A stretch of 64,000 bases of DNA from Bacteroidota bacterium (GTDB taxonomy: Bacteria; Bacteroidota; Bacteroidia; Chitinophagales; Chitinophagaceae), in contig JAEWJK010000014.1 in assembly GCA_023386555.1 (NCBI GenBank), positions 62,001 through 126,000 of the forward strand, read 5' to 3'. Below are positions 16,940 to 24,846 of this stretch, in pieces; the first letter of the stretch is position 1; every line of letters begins with the position of its first letter. The position numbers were made by a program, and so were the translations under genes. The notes beneath the pieces are model-generated. The model did not search any database and had not been told where the DNA came from. It was given only the letters and a program-made list of their open reading frames with translations.

Positions 16940-19534
16940 ATGAGTTTAACCAAGTATAAGCAAAAACGAAAATTTTCTGAAACGCCAGAACCTGAGGGCA
17001 AAAAAGCAGCAGGTAAAGGACAATTGAAGTTTGTTATTCAAAGACATGCTGCTACAAGGCTTCATTATGATTTTCGTTTGGAGATGGAAGGTGTTTTAAA
17101 AAGCTGGGCAGTACCTAAAGGACCATCATTAAATCCGAAGGACAAACGCCTGGCTATGATGGTGGAAGATCATCCATTCAGCTACAGAACATTTGAAGGA
17201 GTGATTCCCGAAGGAAATTATGGAGCAGGAGTAGTGGAGATCTGGGATGAAGGAACATATGAACATATTGAAGATGATAATCGAAGAACAGGAGAGAAGA
17301 AATTATTATCAGATTTACATAAAGGTTCGTTGAAATTTGTACTCCATGGCGAAAAACTGAAAGGAGAATTTGCTTTAGTTAAGATTAAGAACAGTGATAA
17401 CTCCTGGTTATTGATTAAACACAGAGACGAGTATGCTGTAAACAAAGTTTTTGATGCTGAGAAATTAGCTGATCCCAAATCAAAAGTTACAGAGGCCGTA
17501 AAAGCAAAAGCAGCAAAAAAAGCTGCAAAGAAAAAAGCGATTATCGAAGAAACCGAATCTAAGCCAGCAAAAAAATCTGCGGTAAAAAAAAACTTCAAAG
17601 CAGATACTACCAATAAAAAATTAAGGCATTTTATCACTCCGATGTTTGCAAAACCTGGAGCCAAGCCATTTGATAGTGTAGATTGGATCTTTGAGTTGAA
17701 GTGGGATGGCTATAGAGCTGTTGCAGAAGTAGGTAAGCAGGTGAACTTCTATTCACGAAACGGCTTGTCGTTTGCAAACAAATATGAAACAGTTTATGAA
17801 GCCTTGCAGACCATAAAAGATGAAATGATCCTTGATGGCGAAATTGTAGTCTTTGATGACGGTAAGCCCAATTTTCAAAAATTGCAATTATACTCTGAGA
17901 ACACACATCTTCCGATCGTTTATTACGTATTTGATATTATCGGTTACAAAGGAAAAGATGTTACGGATCTGCCTTTATTAGAACGAAAAGCATTATTGCA
18001 AAAAGTACTTCCGAAGAATGATATCATTCGTTACTGTGATCATGTAGAAGATGAAGGTGAAGCTTTTTTTGAACAGATCGTTGCTAAGAATATGGAAGGA
18101 ATGATCGCCAAAAGAAAAGAAAGTACTTATCATATCGGCAAGAGATCAAACGACTGGCTGAAGATAAAACACCATAATACCGAAGAAGTAGTAATAGCAG
18201 GTTTTACTGAGCCAAGAGGTGGACGAAAACATTTTGGTGCTTTGGTATTAGGGAGGTATGAAGGAAAAGAATTGAAATATGCCGGTCATACAGGAACCGG
18301 TTTTGATGATGCTTCGCTGAAGGATCTTTCAAATAAATTGAAACCTTTAGTTCAGGAAAAATCACCATTTAAAGAGAAGCCAAAGACAAATATGCCGGTA
18401 ACCTGGGTTAAGCCGATGCTGGTTTGTAATATTAAATTCACTGAGCTAACAACTGAAAAGATATTTCGTCATCCTGTTTTCCAGGGATTACGAGTTGATA
18501 AAAAAGCTACGGAAGTAAAAGCCGAACCTATGCCTGCAACAGTAAAATCTTCTGCAAAAAAATCTGCGAAGAAAACTTCATCAAAAGCAAAGAAAAATGC
18601 ATCGGATAAAAGTGATGAAGATACTGGTACCAGAATCATTCGTTTAAATGGGAATGAAATAAAACTCACCAATCAGAATAAGATCTACTGGCCGGAAGAG
18701 GATTTTACAAAAGGTGATATGATCAACTATTATAACACCATGTATAAATACATTATCCCTTATTTGAAAGATCGACCGGAATCTTTAAATCGTACTCCAA
18801 ACGGCATCACCAATAAAGGTTTTTATCAAAAAGATGCAGGTGGACAGGCTCCTGATTGGGTGAAATCAGTAAAGCTATATTCTGAATCTGCAGAGAAAGA
18901 TATTGATTACATTATCTGTAACGATAAAGCAACGTTACTGTATTTGAATAATCTCGGCTGTATTGAGATCAATCCCTGGAACTCAAGACTAGGCTCTTTG
19001 GAATATCCTGATTATATGGTAATCGATCTTGATCCTTCTGACAAAAACACTTTTGAAGAAGTAATTGATGCTGCATTAGCAACAAAAGAAGTATTAGATA
19101 AAGCCGGTGCAAAAGCTTACTGCAAAACATCTGGCTCTACCGGCTTACATATTTATGTACCAATGGGTGCCCAATATAATTACGAAGAGGTGAGAGATTT
19201 TTGTAAGATCATTGTTATGATGGTACAGGAAATGATGCCGGACAATACAACACTTGAAAGATCGTTAAAGAAAAGAGCAGATACTAAAATGTATTTGGAT
19301 TTTCTACAGAACAGGCAAGGACAAACATTAGCTTCTGCCTACAGTCTTCGGCCAAAACCTGGAGCTACTGCTTCAGCACCTTTACATTGGAAAGAAGTTA
19401 AAAGTGGACTGCATCCATCACAATTTCATATTCATAATTTACCGCAGCGAGTAGAAAAGATGGGAGATATTTTCAAACCCGTTTTAGGTAAAGGAATAGA
19501 TATACTGAAGTGTTTGAAGAATCTTGGAATGTAA
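16940..19534 (+). CDS. ligD: Multifunctional ATP-dependent DNA ligase D
   Basis: This 864-residue enzyme carries the three NHEJ activities in the order phosphoesterase, ligase, polymerase. The phosphoesterase (about residues 28-170) has the FVIQRHAATRLHYDFRLE motif. After a Lys/Ala-rich linker the ligase domain (about 230-520) has the adenylated Lys254 in FELKWDGYRA and EGMIAKRKES. A second Lys-rich linker leads to the primase-polymerase domain (about 595-855) with the metal-binding MVIDLDPSD and GSTGLHIYVP. The order is the common non-mycobacterial one. It works with Ku just upstream. Confidence 0.97.
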   Translation: MSLTKYKQKRKFSETPEPEGKKAAGKGQLKFVIQRHAATRLHYDFRLEMEGVLKSWAVPKGPSLNPKDKRLAMMVEDHPFSYRTFEGVIPEGNYGAGVVEIWDEGTYEHIEDDNRRTGEKKLLSDLHKGSLKFVLHGEKLKGEFALVKIKNSDNSWLLIKHRDEYAVNKVFDAEKLADPKSKVTEAVKAKAAKKAAKKKAIIEETESKPAKKSAVKKNFKADTTNKKLRHFITPMFAKPGAKPFDSVDWIFELKWDGYRAVAEVGKQVNFYSRNGLSFANKYETVYEALQTIKDEMILDGEIVVFDDGKPNFQKLQLYSENTHLPIVYYVFDIIGYKGKDVTDLPLLERKALLQKVLPKNDIIRYCDHVEDEGEAFFEQIVAKNMEGMIAKRKESTYHIGKRSNDWLKIKHHNTEEVVIAGFTEPRGGRKHFGALVLGRYEGKELKYAGHTGTGFDDASLKDLSNKLKPLVQEKSPFKEKPKTNMPVTWVKPMLVCNIKFTELTTEKIFRHPVFQGLRVDKKATEVKAEPMPATVKSSAKKSAKKTSSKAKKNASDKSDEDTGTRIIRLNGNEIKLTNQNKIYWPEEDFTKGDMINYYNTMYKYIIPYLKDRPESLNRTPNGITNKGFYQKDAGGQAPDWVKSVKLYSESAEKDIDYIICNDKATLLYLNNLGCIEINPWNSRLGSLEYPDYMVIDLDPSDKNTFEEVIDAALATKEVLDKAGAKAYCKTSGSTGLHIYVPMGAQYNYEEVRDFCKIIVMMVQEMMPDNTTLERSLKKRADTKMYLDFLQNRQGQTLASAYSLRPKPGATASAPLHWKEVKSGLHPSQFHIHNLPQRVEKMGDIFKPVLGKGIDILKCLKNLGM

Positions 19535-19712
19535 ACTGATGGAACAATTGATTCCCATCTCATGCTTCGCTTGTGCATTTCATTCCACACCAAAAAATAA
19601 GGTGATTGTTTAATTAAACAAAATGCATTGTTGCTGTTATGTTCTAGACATTGGCATAGTCTTTTCGCAATTCATCAAGCCATTTTATAACTCATTTAAA
19701 ATAAAATACATT

Positions 19713-20429
19713 ATGCCAAGAACAGCAGCAAAGAAGAGTAGTTCTTCCTCTAAATCCAGCTCTTCAAAATCAACTTCACGCAGTAATGGTTCTTCAAGAT
19801 CTTCTTCGTCAAGATCTGGTGCTACTTCAAGATCAGGTTCAAGAAGCAGTGTATCGGCTTCACCAACATCAAGAAGCCGTGGTGCTTCTAAAGAAGTAAT
19901 GCCTGGTTCAATGCTTCATGAATTTTTTATGGATGCATTGAAAGATATCTATTGGGCAGAAAAAGCTTTGGTTAAAGGATTACAGAAGATGGCTAAAAAT
20001 ACTACTTCAGAAGATCTTAGAACTGCTTTCGAAGATCATCGTGAAGTTACACAGGTTCAGATTGAACGTCTGGAGCAGGTTTTTGAAATGATGGGTAAAA
20101 AAGCACAAGCAAAAAAATGTCCTGCAATGCAAGGTTTACTCGAAGAATCTGTTGAAACCATTGATGAAACAGAAGACGACACTTACACAAGAGATTGTGC
20201 TTTGATAGTGAGTGCACAAAAAGCAGAGCATTACGAAATTGCAGCTTATGGTAGCCTGGTAACATTGGCTAGAGCTATGGGCCATACCGAAGCTGCAGAT
20301 CTTTTGCAGGAAACGCTTGATGAAGAAAAAGAAACAGATCAACTGTTAACACAAATTGCAGAAGGACATATTAATGAAGAAGCTTTGAATGAAATGAATG
20401 GTGAAGAAGAGGAGGAAGACGAAGAATAA
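19713..20429 (+). CDS. YciF-like ferritin-fold (DUF892) protein with Ser/Arg-rich leader
   Basis: The 238-residue product starts at MPRTAAKK; an earlier in-frame ATG at 19623 gives a Cys-rich leader unlike the family. Residues 5-65 are almost only Ser, Arg, Lys, Thr and Gly. Residues 70-220 are a DUF892/YciF helical bundle, with LHEFFMDALKDIYWAEKAL and HYEIAAYGSLVTLARAMG. Glu and His residues are placed as in ferritin-like proteins. The tail is acidic (EEEEEDEE). YciF homologues are induced by osmotic and other stress. The basic leader could bind DNA or peptidoglycan (speculative). Confidence 0.9.
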   Translation: MPRTAAKKSSSSSKSSSSKSTSRSNGSSRSSSSRSGATSRSGSRSSVSASPTSRSRGASKEVMPGSMLHEFFMDALKDIYWAEKALVKGLQKMAKNTTSEDLRTAFEDHREVTQVQIERLEQVFEMMGKKAQAKKCPAMQGLLEESVETIDETEDDTYTRDCALIVSAQKAEHYEIAAYGSLVTLARAMGHTEAADLLQETLDEEKETDQLLTQIAEGHINEEALNEMNGEEEEEDEE

Positions 20430-20464
20430 TCTTTAATCATTCAATTAATTCAAAAAAAAATACA

Positions 20465-21049
20465 ATGAAACATTTTTTTAAACTAATGTTATTGGCAATC
20501 TCATCTAGCATGATTATGATATCATGTAATAGTGATGATGGAAATAATACAACAGATAATGATAATCCGGGTAATGCAGATTCATTAGGTGCAGGACAAA
20601 CCAACAATAATAATGTTGATAATGATGATGCTGAATTTATTGCCGAGGCTTACTACGATGGCATGAAAGAAATAGAAGCAGGTAAACTTGCCCAGCAAAA
20701 AGGACAGTCAAAAGAAGTAAAAGATCTCGCAGCCATGATGGTGAAAGACCATACTGCAATGGGGGAAAAGCTCAAAGCATTGGCAACAAGCAAGAATATT
20801 ACTTTGAAGGACAGCCTTTCAACAGAAGACATGGACGAGATCAGGAATACTAAGAAAACAGGTAAAGATTTCGACCGTTGGTATGCTGCTGAAATGGTAG
20901 ATGACCATGAAGATGCAGTAGAGGATTTTGAAAAAGCTTCTAAGAATGCAAAAGATCCTGAAATAAAAGCATTAGCTACTGAGGGTTTGCCTAAGTTGCA
21001 ACACCATCTTGAGATGTCTAAAACAACAAGGGATAAAGTAAAAGGCTAA
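20465..21049 (+). CDS. DUF4142 lipoprotein
   Basis: This 194-residue protein has a lipoprotein signal (hydrophobic residues 5-19, lipobox ending ISC at Cys21). An Asn/Asp-rich spacer follows, then a DUF4142 helical domain (about 58-190; FIAEAYYDGMKEIEAGKLAQ, MMVKDHTAMGEKLKAL). DUF4142 proteins are predicted ferritin-like envelope proteins common next to stress genes. It follows the YciF-like gene after 35 bases and ends in a terminator shared with the convergent DUF6496 gene. Confidence 0.9.
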   Translation: MKHFFKLMLLAISSSMIMISCNSDDGNNTTDNDNPGNADSLGAGQTNNNNVDNDDAEFIAEAYYDGMKEIEAGKLAQQKGQSKEVKDLAAMMVKDHTAMGEKLKALATSKNITLKDSLSTEDMDEIRNTKKTGKDFDRWYAAEMVDDHEDAVEDFEKASKNAKDPEIKALATEGLPKLQHHLEMSKTTRDKVKG

Positions 21050-21064
21050 AAGAAAAATGTACAA

Positions 21065-21095
21065 TAAAAAATCCCGCTATTGCGGGATTTTTTTT
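21065..21095. terminator. Bidirectional terminator
   Basis: Stem ATCCCGC / GCGGGAT with A run on one side and T run on the other, between the convergent DUF4142 and DUF6496 genes. Confidence 0.9.
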
Positions 21096-21096
21096 G

Positions 21097-21438
21097 CTAT
21101 TCAGATGTAGATTTCTTTTTTGTTGAACTCCTTTTCCTGGCTGACTTCTTTGCTCCTTTCTTCGCAGCTTTTGAACGTGTTGAACTGTTTTTCTTTGCTG
21201 CTTTTTTTGGTGCTGCTTTTTTTGTACTGGACTTCTTTGCTGTTTTTTTAGCAGCAGATTTTTTTGCTGCTTTCTTCGGTGCTTTATAGCCTTTGTCTCT
21301 TGCTTCTGATAAAGCTATGGCAATGGCCTGCTTACTGCTTTTTACTTTTTTACCACTACCACTTTTCAGTGTTCCTTTTTTCTTTCGGTGCATTGTTTTT
21401 TCAACATGCTCCTGTGTTTTTTTACTATACTTTGCCAT
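21097..21438 (-). CDS. DUF6496-type protein with histone H1-like Lys/Ala tail
   Basis: A 113-residue, very basic protein. Residues 1-50 hold a conserved head (KYSKKTQEHVEKTMHRKKKG, then SSKQAIAIALSEARDKGYK) of the DUF6496 kind. Residues 53-113 are Lys/Ala/Ser repeats with KKAAKK units, like the tail of histone H1 and of bacterial H1-like proteins. It may coat or compact DNA (inference from composition). An F1 element lies upstream in the same orientation. Confidence 0.85.
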   Translation of the reverse strand: MAKYSKKTQEHVEKTMHRKKKGTLKSGSGKKVKSSKQAIAIALSEARDKGYKAPKKAAKKSAAKKTAKKSSTKKAAPKKAAKKNSSTRSKAAKKGAKKSARKRSSTKKKSTSE

Positions 21439-21494
21439 AATGGGTTATTTATTTTTAAAAGACTAATGTTGTGCCATCACATTTTTATTAGCCA

Positions 21495-21540
21495 GAAGCC
21501 AGTACTACTATTGAGCTTTACTTGCGTCGCACTCTTCAAA
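21495..21540 (-). repeat. F1 interspersed element, copy 6
   Basis: The minus strand reads GAAGAGTGCGACGCAAG, then an AAGC/GCTT stem with loop AATAGTAGTACTG. The hairpin half is nearly identical to copy 10 near 47.4 kb. It points toward the DUF6496 gene. Confidence 0.85.
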
Positions 21541-21572
21541 GTTTATAACCTTACTCAGCAAACACTGATAAC

Positions 21573-21604
21573 AAAAAAGCTTCGAAGATCAACTCCGAAG
21601 CTTT
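21573..21604 (-). terminator. Terminator of the PA2169-like gene
   Basis: On the minus strand, stem AAAGCTTCG / CGAAGCTTT is followed by a T run, 23 bases after the stop codon. Confidence 0.85.
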
Positions 21605-21627
21605 CATAATTTAGGTAGATGGTGAGC

Positions 21628-22092
21628 TTATGCGTGAATAGCTGTGTTCAGCAACTTCACTTTAACAAAAGCGTATTTCATTCCATTAAGTTGGTAAGTG
21701 ATCATTTGTCTTAAAGGATGTAGAACAGAAGGATCATTTAATACTTCTCTATAAGCCTTTAAGATAATTCTTTCACTTCCATAGCAGGCATTTAAAATGT
21801 CTTCCTGCTGTTTTACATTAGTACTTATCTGGTTCCAGATGTACTTATCTTTTGTCTTGTTTACGATTGGCTTAGCCCCTAAGCTTGATATCTGGTTTGT
21901 CAGTTCATTAATATACTGGCCACATTCGATAGCTAAACCGCCAAGTGCTCTCTGAAAATTCCTGTCACTCGATTGCGATGCAATTAGCTCATAACCTCTT
22001 TTACTTTCATGCATTACATCGAGTAAAGAGTTTAACTTTTGAGCTACATAGCGTTGCCTGATGCTTTGGCCAGGGGATATTGTTGTTTGCAT
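21628..22092 (-). CDS. PA2169/DUF2383-like four-helix protein
   Basis: About 154 residues from ATG at 22092 (MQTTISPGQ); an in-frame ATG at 22134 would add 14 atypical residues. The sequence KLNSLLDVMHESKRGYELIA followed by FQRALGGLAIECGQYINELTNQI fits the PA2169/DUF2383 ferritin-like helical family often found with stress genes. Function is not known. It is the last gene of the probable stress island. Confidence 0.8.
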   Translation of the reverse strand: MQTTISPGQSIRQRYVAQKLNSLLDVMHESKRGYELIASQSSDRNFQRALGGLAIECGQYINELTNQISSLGAKPIVNKTKDKYIWNQISTNVKQQEDILNACYGSERIILKAYREVLNDPSVLHPLRQMITYQLNGMKYAFVKVKLLNTAIHA

Positions 22093-22134
22093 ATTCAATC
22101 GTTTAGGGTTTAACAGATGCAATTTGTGTACCAC

Positions 22135-22509
22135 CTGATAATGAATAGTTTTTTAGATTAAACCGACAATAGATATAATTACTTTCGATATTTTCTTTCA
22201 CAAGTTTCTTCTACTCTAAAAGCAGCAATAAGTTTTTTCAATGTCACATCATTATGTAATAGCTAAAGGATTGATTCAACATCTTTTGATGAAAAATTGA
22301 ATTTTATTTTTTTGATTTATTCAAAAAACAAAAACGCAACATCCTGCCTGATTGTGCTTTGTTTAAAAAGGAGAAGTTTGATTTTCTTCCAGGATAATAA
22401 TTGATCAACCAGAAATTGTGCAGAAAAGAAGAATCTCTTTAAGCTGAAATTAAGAATAAGATGATTGATAACTTTTAAATAAAGCAAGTCTTGTAGAGCA
22501 AATTCTACA
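22135..22509. other. Intergenic region without recognised gene
   Basis: This AT-rich gap lies upstream of the PA2169-like gene and downstream of the response regulator gene, both on the minus strand. A 67-codon minus-strand frame across it (22317-22520) overlaps the regulator gene and has no recognisable features. It probably contains the promoter of the PA2169-like gene, but I could not place one. Confidence 0.5.
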
Positions 22510-22902
22510 TCATCCTTCAACTAATGTGGATTTGTTGAGTACTTTATCAATAGCAGAGTTTAAAATATCCCAGCGTAATGGTTTAGAAACAAATTCATCC
22601 ACCCCTTTATCGTAGGCTTCCATTTTACTCTCTTTATCATCATAAGCGGTGATCATGATGATCTTCGTTTGCGGAAAATGTTCTTTTATATAAGGAATGA
22701 AATTCATTCCAAGGCCATCTGTAAGGTGATTGTCAAGGAAAACTATGGATGGAGTGTAATGAACCAAAGCCATCTTGGCCTGCTGAATATCGAAAGCAGA
22801 CTGGGTTTGATAATTCTTTTTCTTTAGTAAATTGCTAAGCAGGAAGCATATATCAACTTCGTCGTCTATAATCAAAATTTTAGTGGCATCGGCAGAATGC
22901 AT
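22510..22902 (-). CDS. Single-domain response regulator
   Basis: The 130-residue protein is one receiver domain: acidic pocket in ILIIDDEVD, phosphoacceptor Asp in IVFLDNHL, Thr/Ala switch in MITAYDDKE and Lys in FVSKPLRW. There is no output domain, as in CheY- or Spo0F-like relays. It is divergent from an NtrC-type regulator and 2 kb from a hybrid kinase ending in an HPt domain, which could feed phosphate to it (inference). Confidence 0.93.
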   Translation of the reverse strand: MHSADATKILIIDDEVDICFLLSNLLKKKNYQTQSAFDIQQAKMALVHYTPSIVFLDNHLTDGLGMNFIPYIKEHFPQTKIIMITAYDDKESKMEAYDKGVDEFVSKPLRWDILNSAIDKVLNKSTLVEG

Positions 22903-23065
22903 GAGGAGTATTTTGATTCCTAAAGCAACAATTTATCAGCCAATATCTGGTATGACCCTGATAAATGTGGATAAACGGCATGTTTTAATTAAAATTTCAG
23001 GGAACGGTTTTTGTGCTGGTTAATTGCCTCATGCCAAAGGCTTTGCAATTTAAACCTATGCTGTT

Positions 23066-24439
23066 ATGAAAAGGATTCTCATTATTGAAGATGACACAGA
23101 TATGTGTTCTCTCTTGGTAAATCTTCTAACCAAAGAAGGTTACACTACAGATTTTGCTCATTCCGGTTCTAAAGGTCTGAAAAAATACAAGGAAACTGTT
23201 TTTGACCTGGTGATGTGTGATTACCGTCTTGGTGATACCGAAGGTGCAAAAGTATTGCAGGAGATACGTAAGATAAATGATCAGGCTAAGGTCATCATAT
23301 TTACCGGCTATGAGGATATAAAAACTGCCGTAAATGTAATGAGGCTTGGTGCCTGTGATTTTCTTATCAAGCCTTTGAAACAGGAAGATGTTCTGAAAGT
23401 GATTAATAAAGCTTTTAATGATAATGCTTCAACATCAGCTACTAATTACAAATTCTCATCAAATACAACCCAGCAAACTTTTCTAAGAGGCATAGGTGAT
23501 TGTACAAAAGAAATGTATCGGCAAATAGAACTGGTGGCACCTACCGATTACAGTGTTGTATTATATGGAGAAAGCGGAACAGGCAAAGAAGTGATGGCAA
23601 GAACAATTCATGAATTGAGTAATAGGAAAGACAAACCTTTCGTTGCTGTTGATTGTGGTACTTTGTCAAAAGAACTGGCATCAAGTGAGTTATTTGGTTA
23701 TGTAAAAGGGTCATTCACAGGTGCAGCTACAGACAAAGAAGGGAATTTTGAAATTGCCAATGGCGGAACATTATTTTTAGATGAGGTTGCCAATCTTTCT
23801 TACGATATACAAGCAACTTTGTTAAGGGCCATTCAGGAAAAGAAGATCAGGAGAGTAGGAGGAGATAAAGAAATCCCTACAGATGTAAGAATTATTGTAG
23901 CATCAAATGAAAATCTGCAAACAGCTTATTTAAATGGTAAATTCAGGGAAGACCTTTATCACAGGTTTAATGAGTTTTCTATTATCATTCCTCCACTAAG
24001 AGAAAGGAAAGAAGATCTTCCATTATTCGCTAACCATTTTCTTCAATATTGTAATGCAGAACTTGGGAAGAATATTACCGGTTTTGATGAAGAGGTGATG
24101 GATATTTTTATGCAATATCCTTGGCCAGGCAATTTGCGAGAGATAAGAAATGTGATTCGCAAAGCAGCCTTGTTATGTACCACTAGTAGCATTAATACAA
24201 AATCTATCCCTACAGAATTAAGATCAGCTTATCCTAACAAAATGCAGATCAATGTTGAGTCAAGACAACCAAAAGAGTTGAAAGGAAATCTACGATCAGC
24301 TGCATTCATGGCAGAATATCAGATAATATTAAGTGCATTACAAAAAGTGAACTTCAATAAATCAAAGGCTGCAGAGTTATTGAACATTGATAGAAAAACA
24401 TTGTACAATAAGTTGAAACACTATGAACTTATGCATTAA
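23066..24439 (+). CDS. NtrC-family sigma-54 response regulator
   Basis: A 457-residue regulator: receiver domain (residues 1-120; phosphoacceptor Asp in VMCDYRLGD), AAA+ domain (about 140-370; Walker A GESGTGKEV, sigma-54 contact loop GSFTGA, Walker B GTLFLDEV) and a C-terminal Fis-type helix-turn-helix (NFNKSKAAELLNIDRKTLYN). It would activate sigma-54 promoters when phosphorylated. The first loop residue is Gly-Ser rather than Gly-Ala, a common variant. The cognate kinase is not fixed by position but a hybrid kinase lies 0.4 kb downstream on the other strand. Confidence 0.96.
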   Translation: MKRILIIEDDTDMCSLLVNLLTKEGYTTDFAHSGSKGLKKYKETVFDLVMCDYRLGDTEGAKVLQEIRKINDQAKVIIFTGYEDIKTAVNVMRLGACDFLIKPLKQEDVLKVINKAFNDNASTSATNYKFSSNTTQQTFLRGIGDCTKEMYRQIELVAPTDYSVVLYGESGTGKEVMARTIHELSNRKDKPFVAVDCGTLSKELASSELFGYVKGSFTGAATDKEGNFEIANGGTLFLDEVANLSYDIQATLLRAIQEKKIRRVGGDKEIPTDVRIIVASNENLQTAYLNGKFREDLYHRFNEFSIIIPPLRERKEDLPLFANHFLQYCNAELGKNITGFDEEVMDIFMQYPWPGNLREIRNVIRKAALLCTTSSINTKSIPTELRSAYPNKMQINVESRQPKELKGNLRSAAFMAEYQIILSALQKVNFNKSKAAELLNIDRKTLYNKLKHYELMH

Positions 24440-24481
24440 TGTTCGGGCATAGCTTTTGAATTGGTATTACAAACAGGATAT

Positions 24482-24817
24482 ATGGACAGCACTCAAAAAA
24501 TGACTACGTTATCTGAAGTACTAGAAATACTCAGGGTGAATAAAAAAGATAATGAGTTTAAAATGACGCCGGAAGGTTTTTCCGCAGGTAAAGGAAAAAG
24601 TTATCAGCCCGAAGAACTGAAGATCATAAAAACATATCGCTTCGAAGGAGATTCAAGTCCATCAGAGATGTGTGCTTTATATGTTATTGAAGCGAATGAC
24701 GGTTTGGTAGGTTATAGTATAGATGCCTACGGTGCTTATAGTAATCATGATGATGATGGCTATGATGATTTTTTAAGACAAATACCTACTGAAGGTGCTG
24801 AAGGAAGAGAATCATAA
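24482..24817 (+). CDS. Small conserved Bacteroidota protein of unknown function
   Basis: About 111 residues from ATG at 24482. The segment TYRFEGDSSPSEMCALYVIE, followed by GLVGYSIDAYGAYS, matches a small Bacteroidota family I recall, sometimes labelled (probably wrongly) phosphoribosylpyrophosphate synthetase. There is no PRPP loop or catalytic motif, so I do not accept that label. It follows the NtrC-type gene by 42 bases and ends at a bidirectional terminator. Confidence 0.75.
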   Translation: MDSTQKMTTLSEVLEILRVNKKDNEFKMTPEGFSAGKGKSYQPEELKIIKTYRFEGDSSPSEMCALYVIEANDGLVGYSIDAYGAYSNHDDDGYDDFLRQIPTEGAEGRES

Positions 24818-24820
24818 AAG

Positions 24821-24846
24821 ATAAAGGCCTCGATTGAGGCCTTTAT
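24821..24846. terminator. Bidirectional terminator
   Basis: Perfect stem AAAGGCCTC / GAGGCCTTT with loop GATT, between the convergent small-protein and hybrid-kinase genes. Confidence 0.9.

Noticed and set aside
19651..19672. Sigma-54 promoter-like sequence (TGGCAT...TCGCA)
   Set aside because: The distance between GG and GC is 12 rather than 10 bases, so it does not fit the -24/-12 rule.
22317..22520. 67-codon minus-strand frame
   Set aside because: Overlaps the end of the response regulator gene, has no family features and shows AT-driven Phe/Leu/Lys composition.
24482..24817. Phosphoribosylpyrophosphate synthetase
   Set aside because: The family sometimes carries this label, but the protein is far too short and lacks the PRPP-binding loop.
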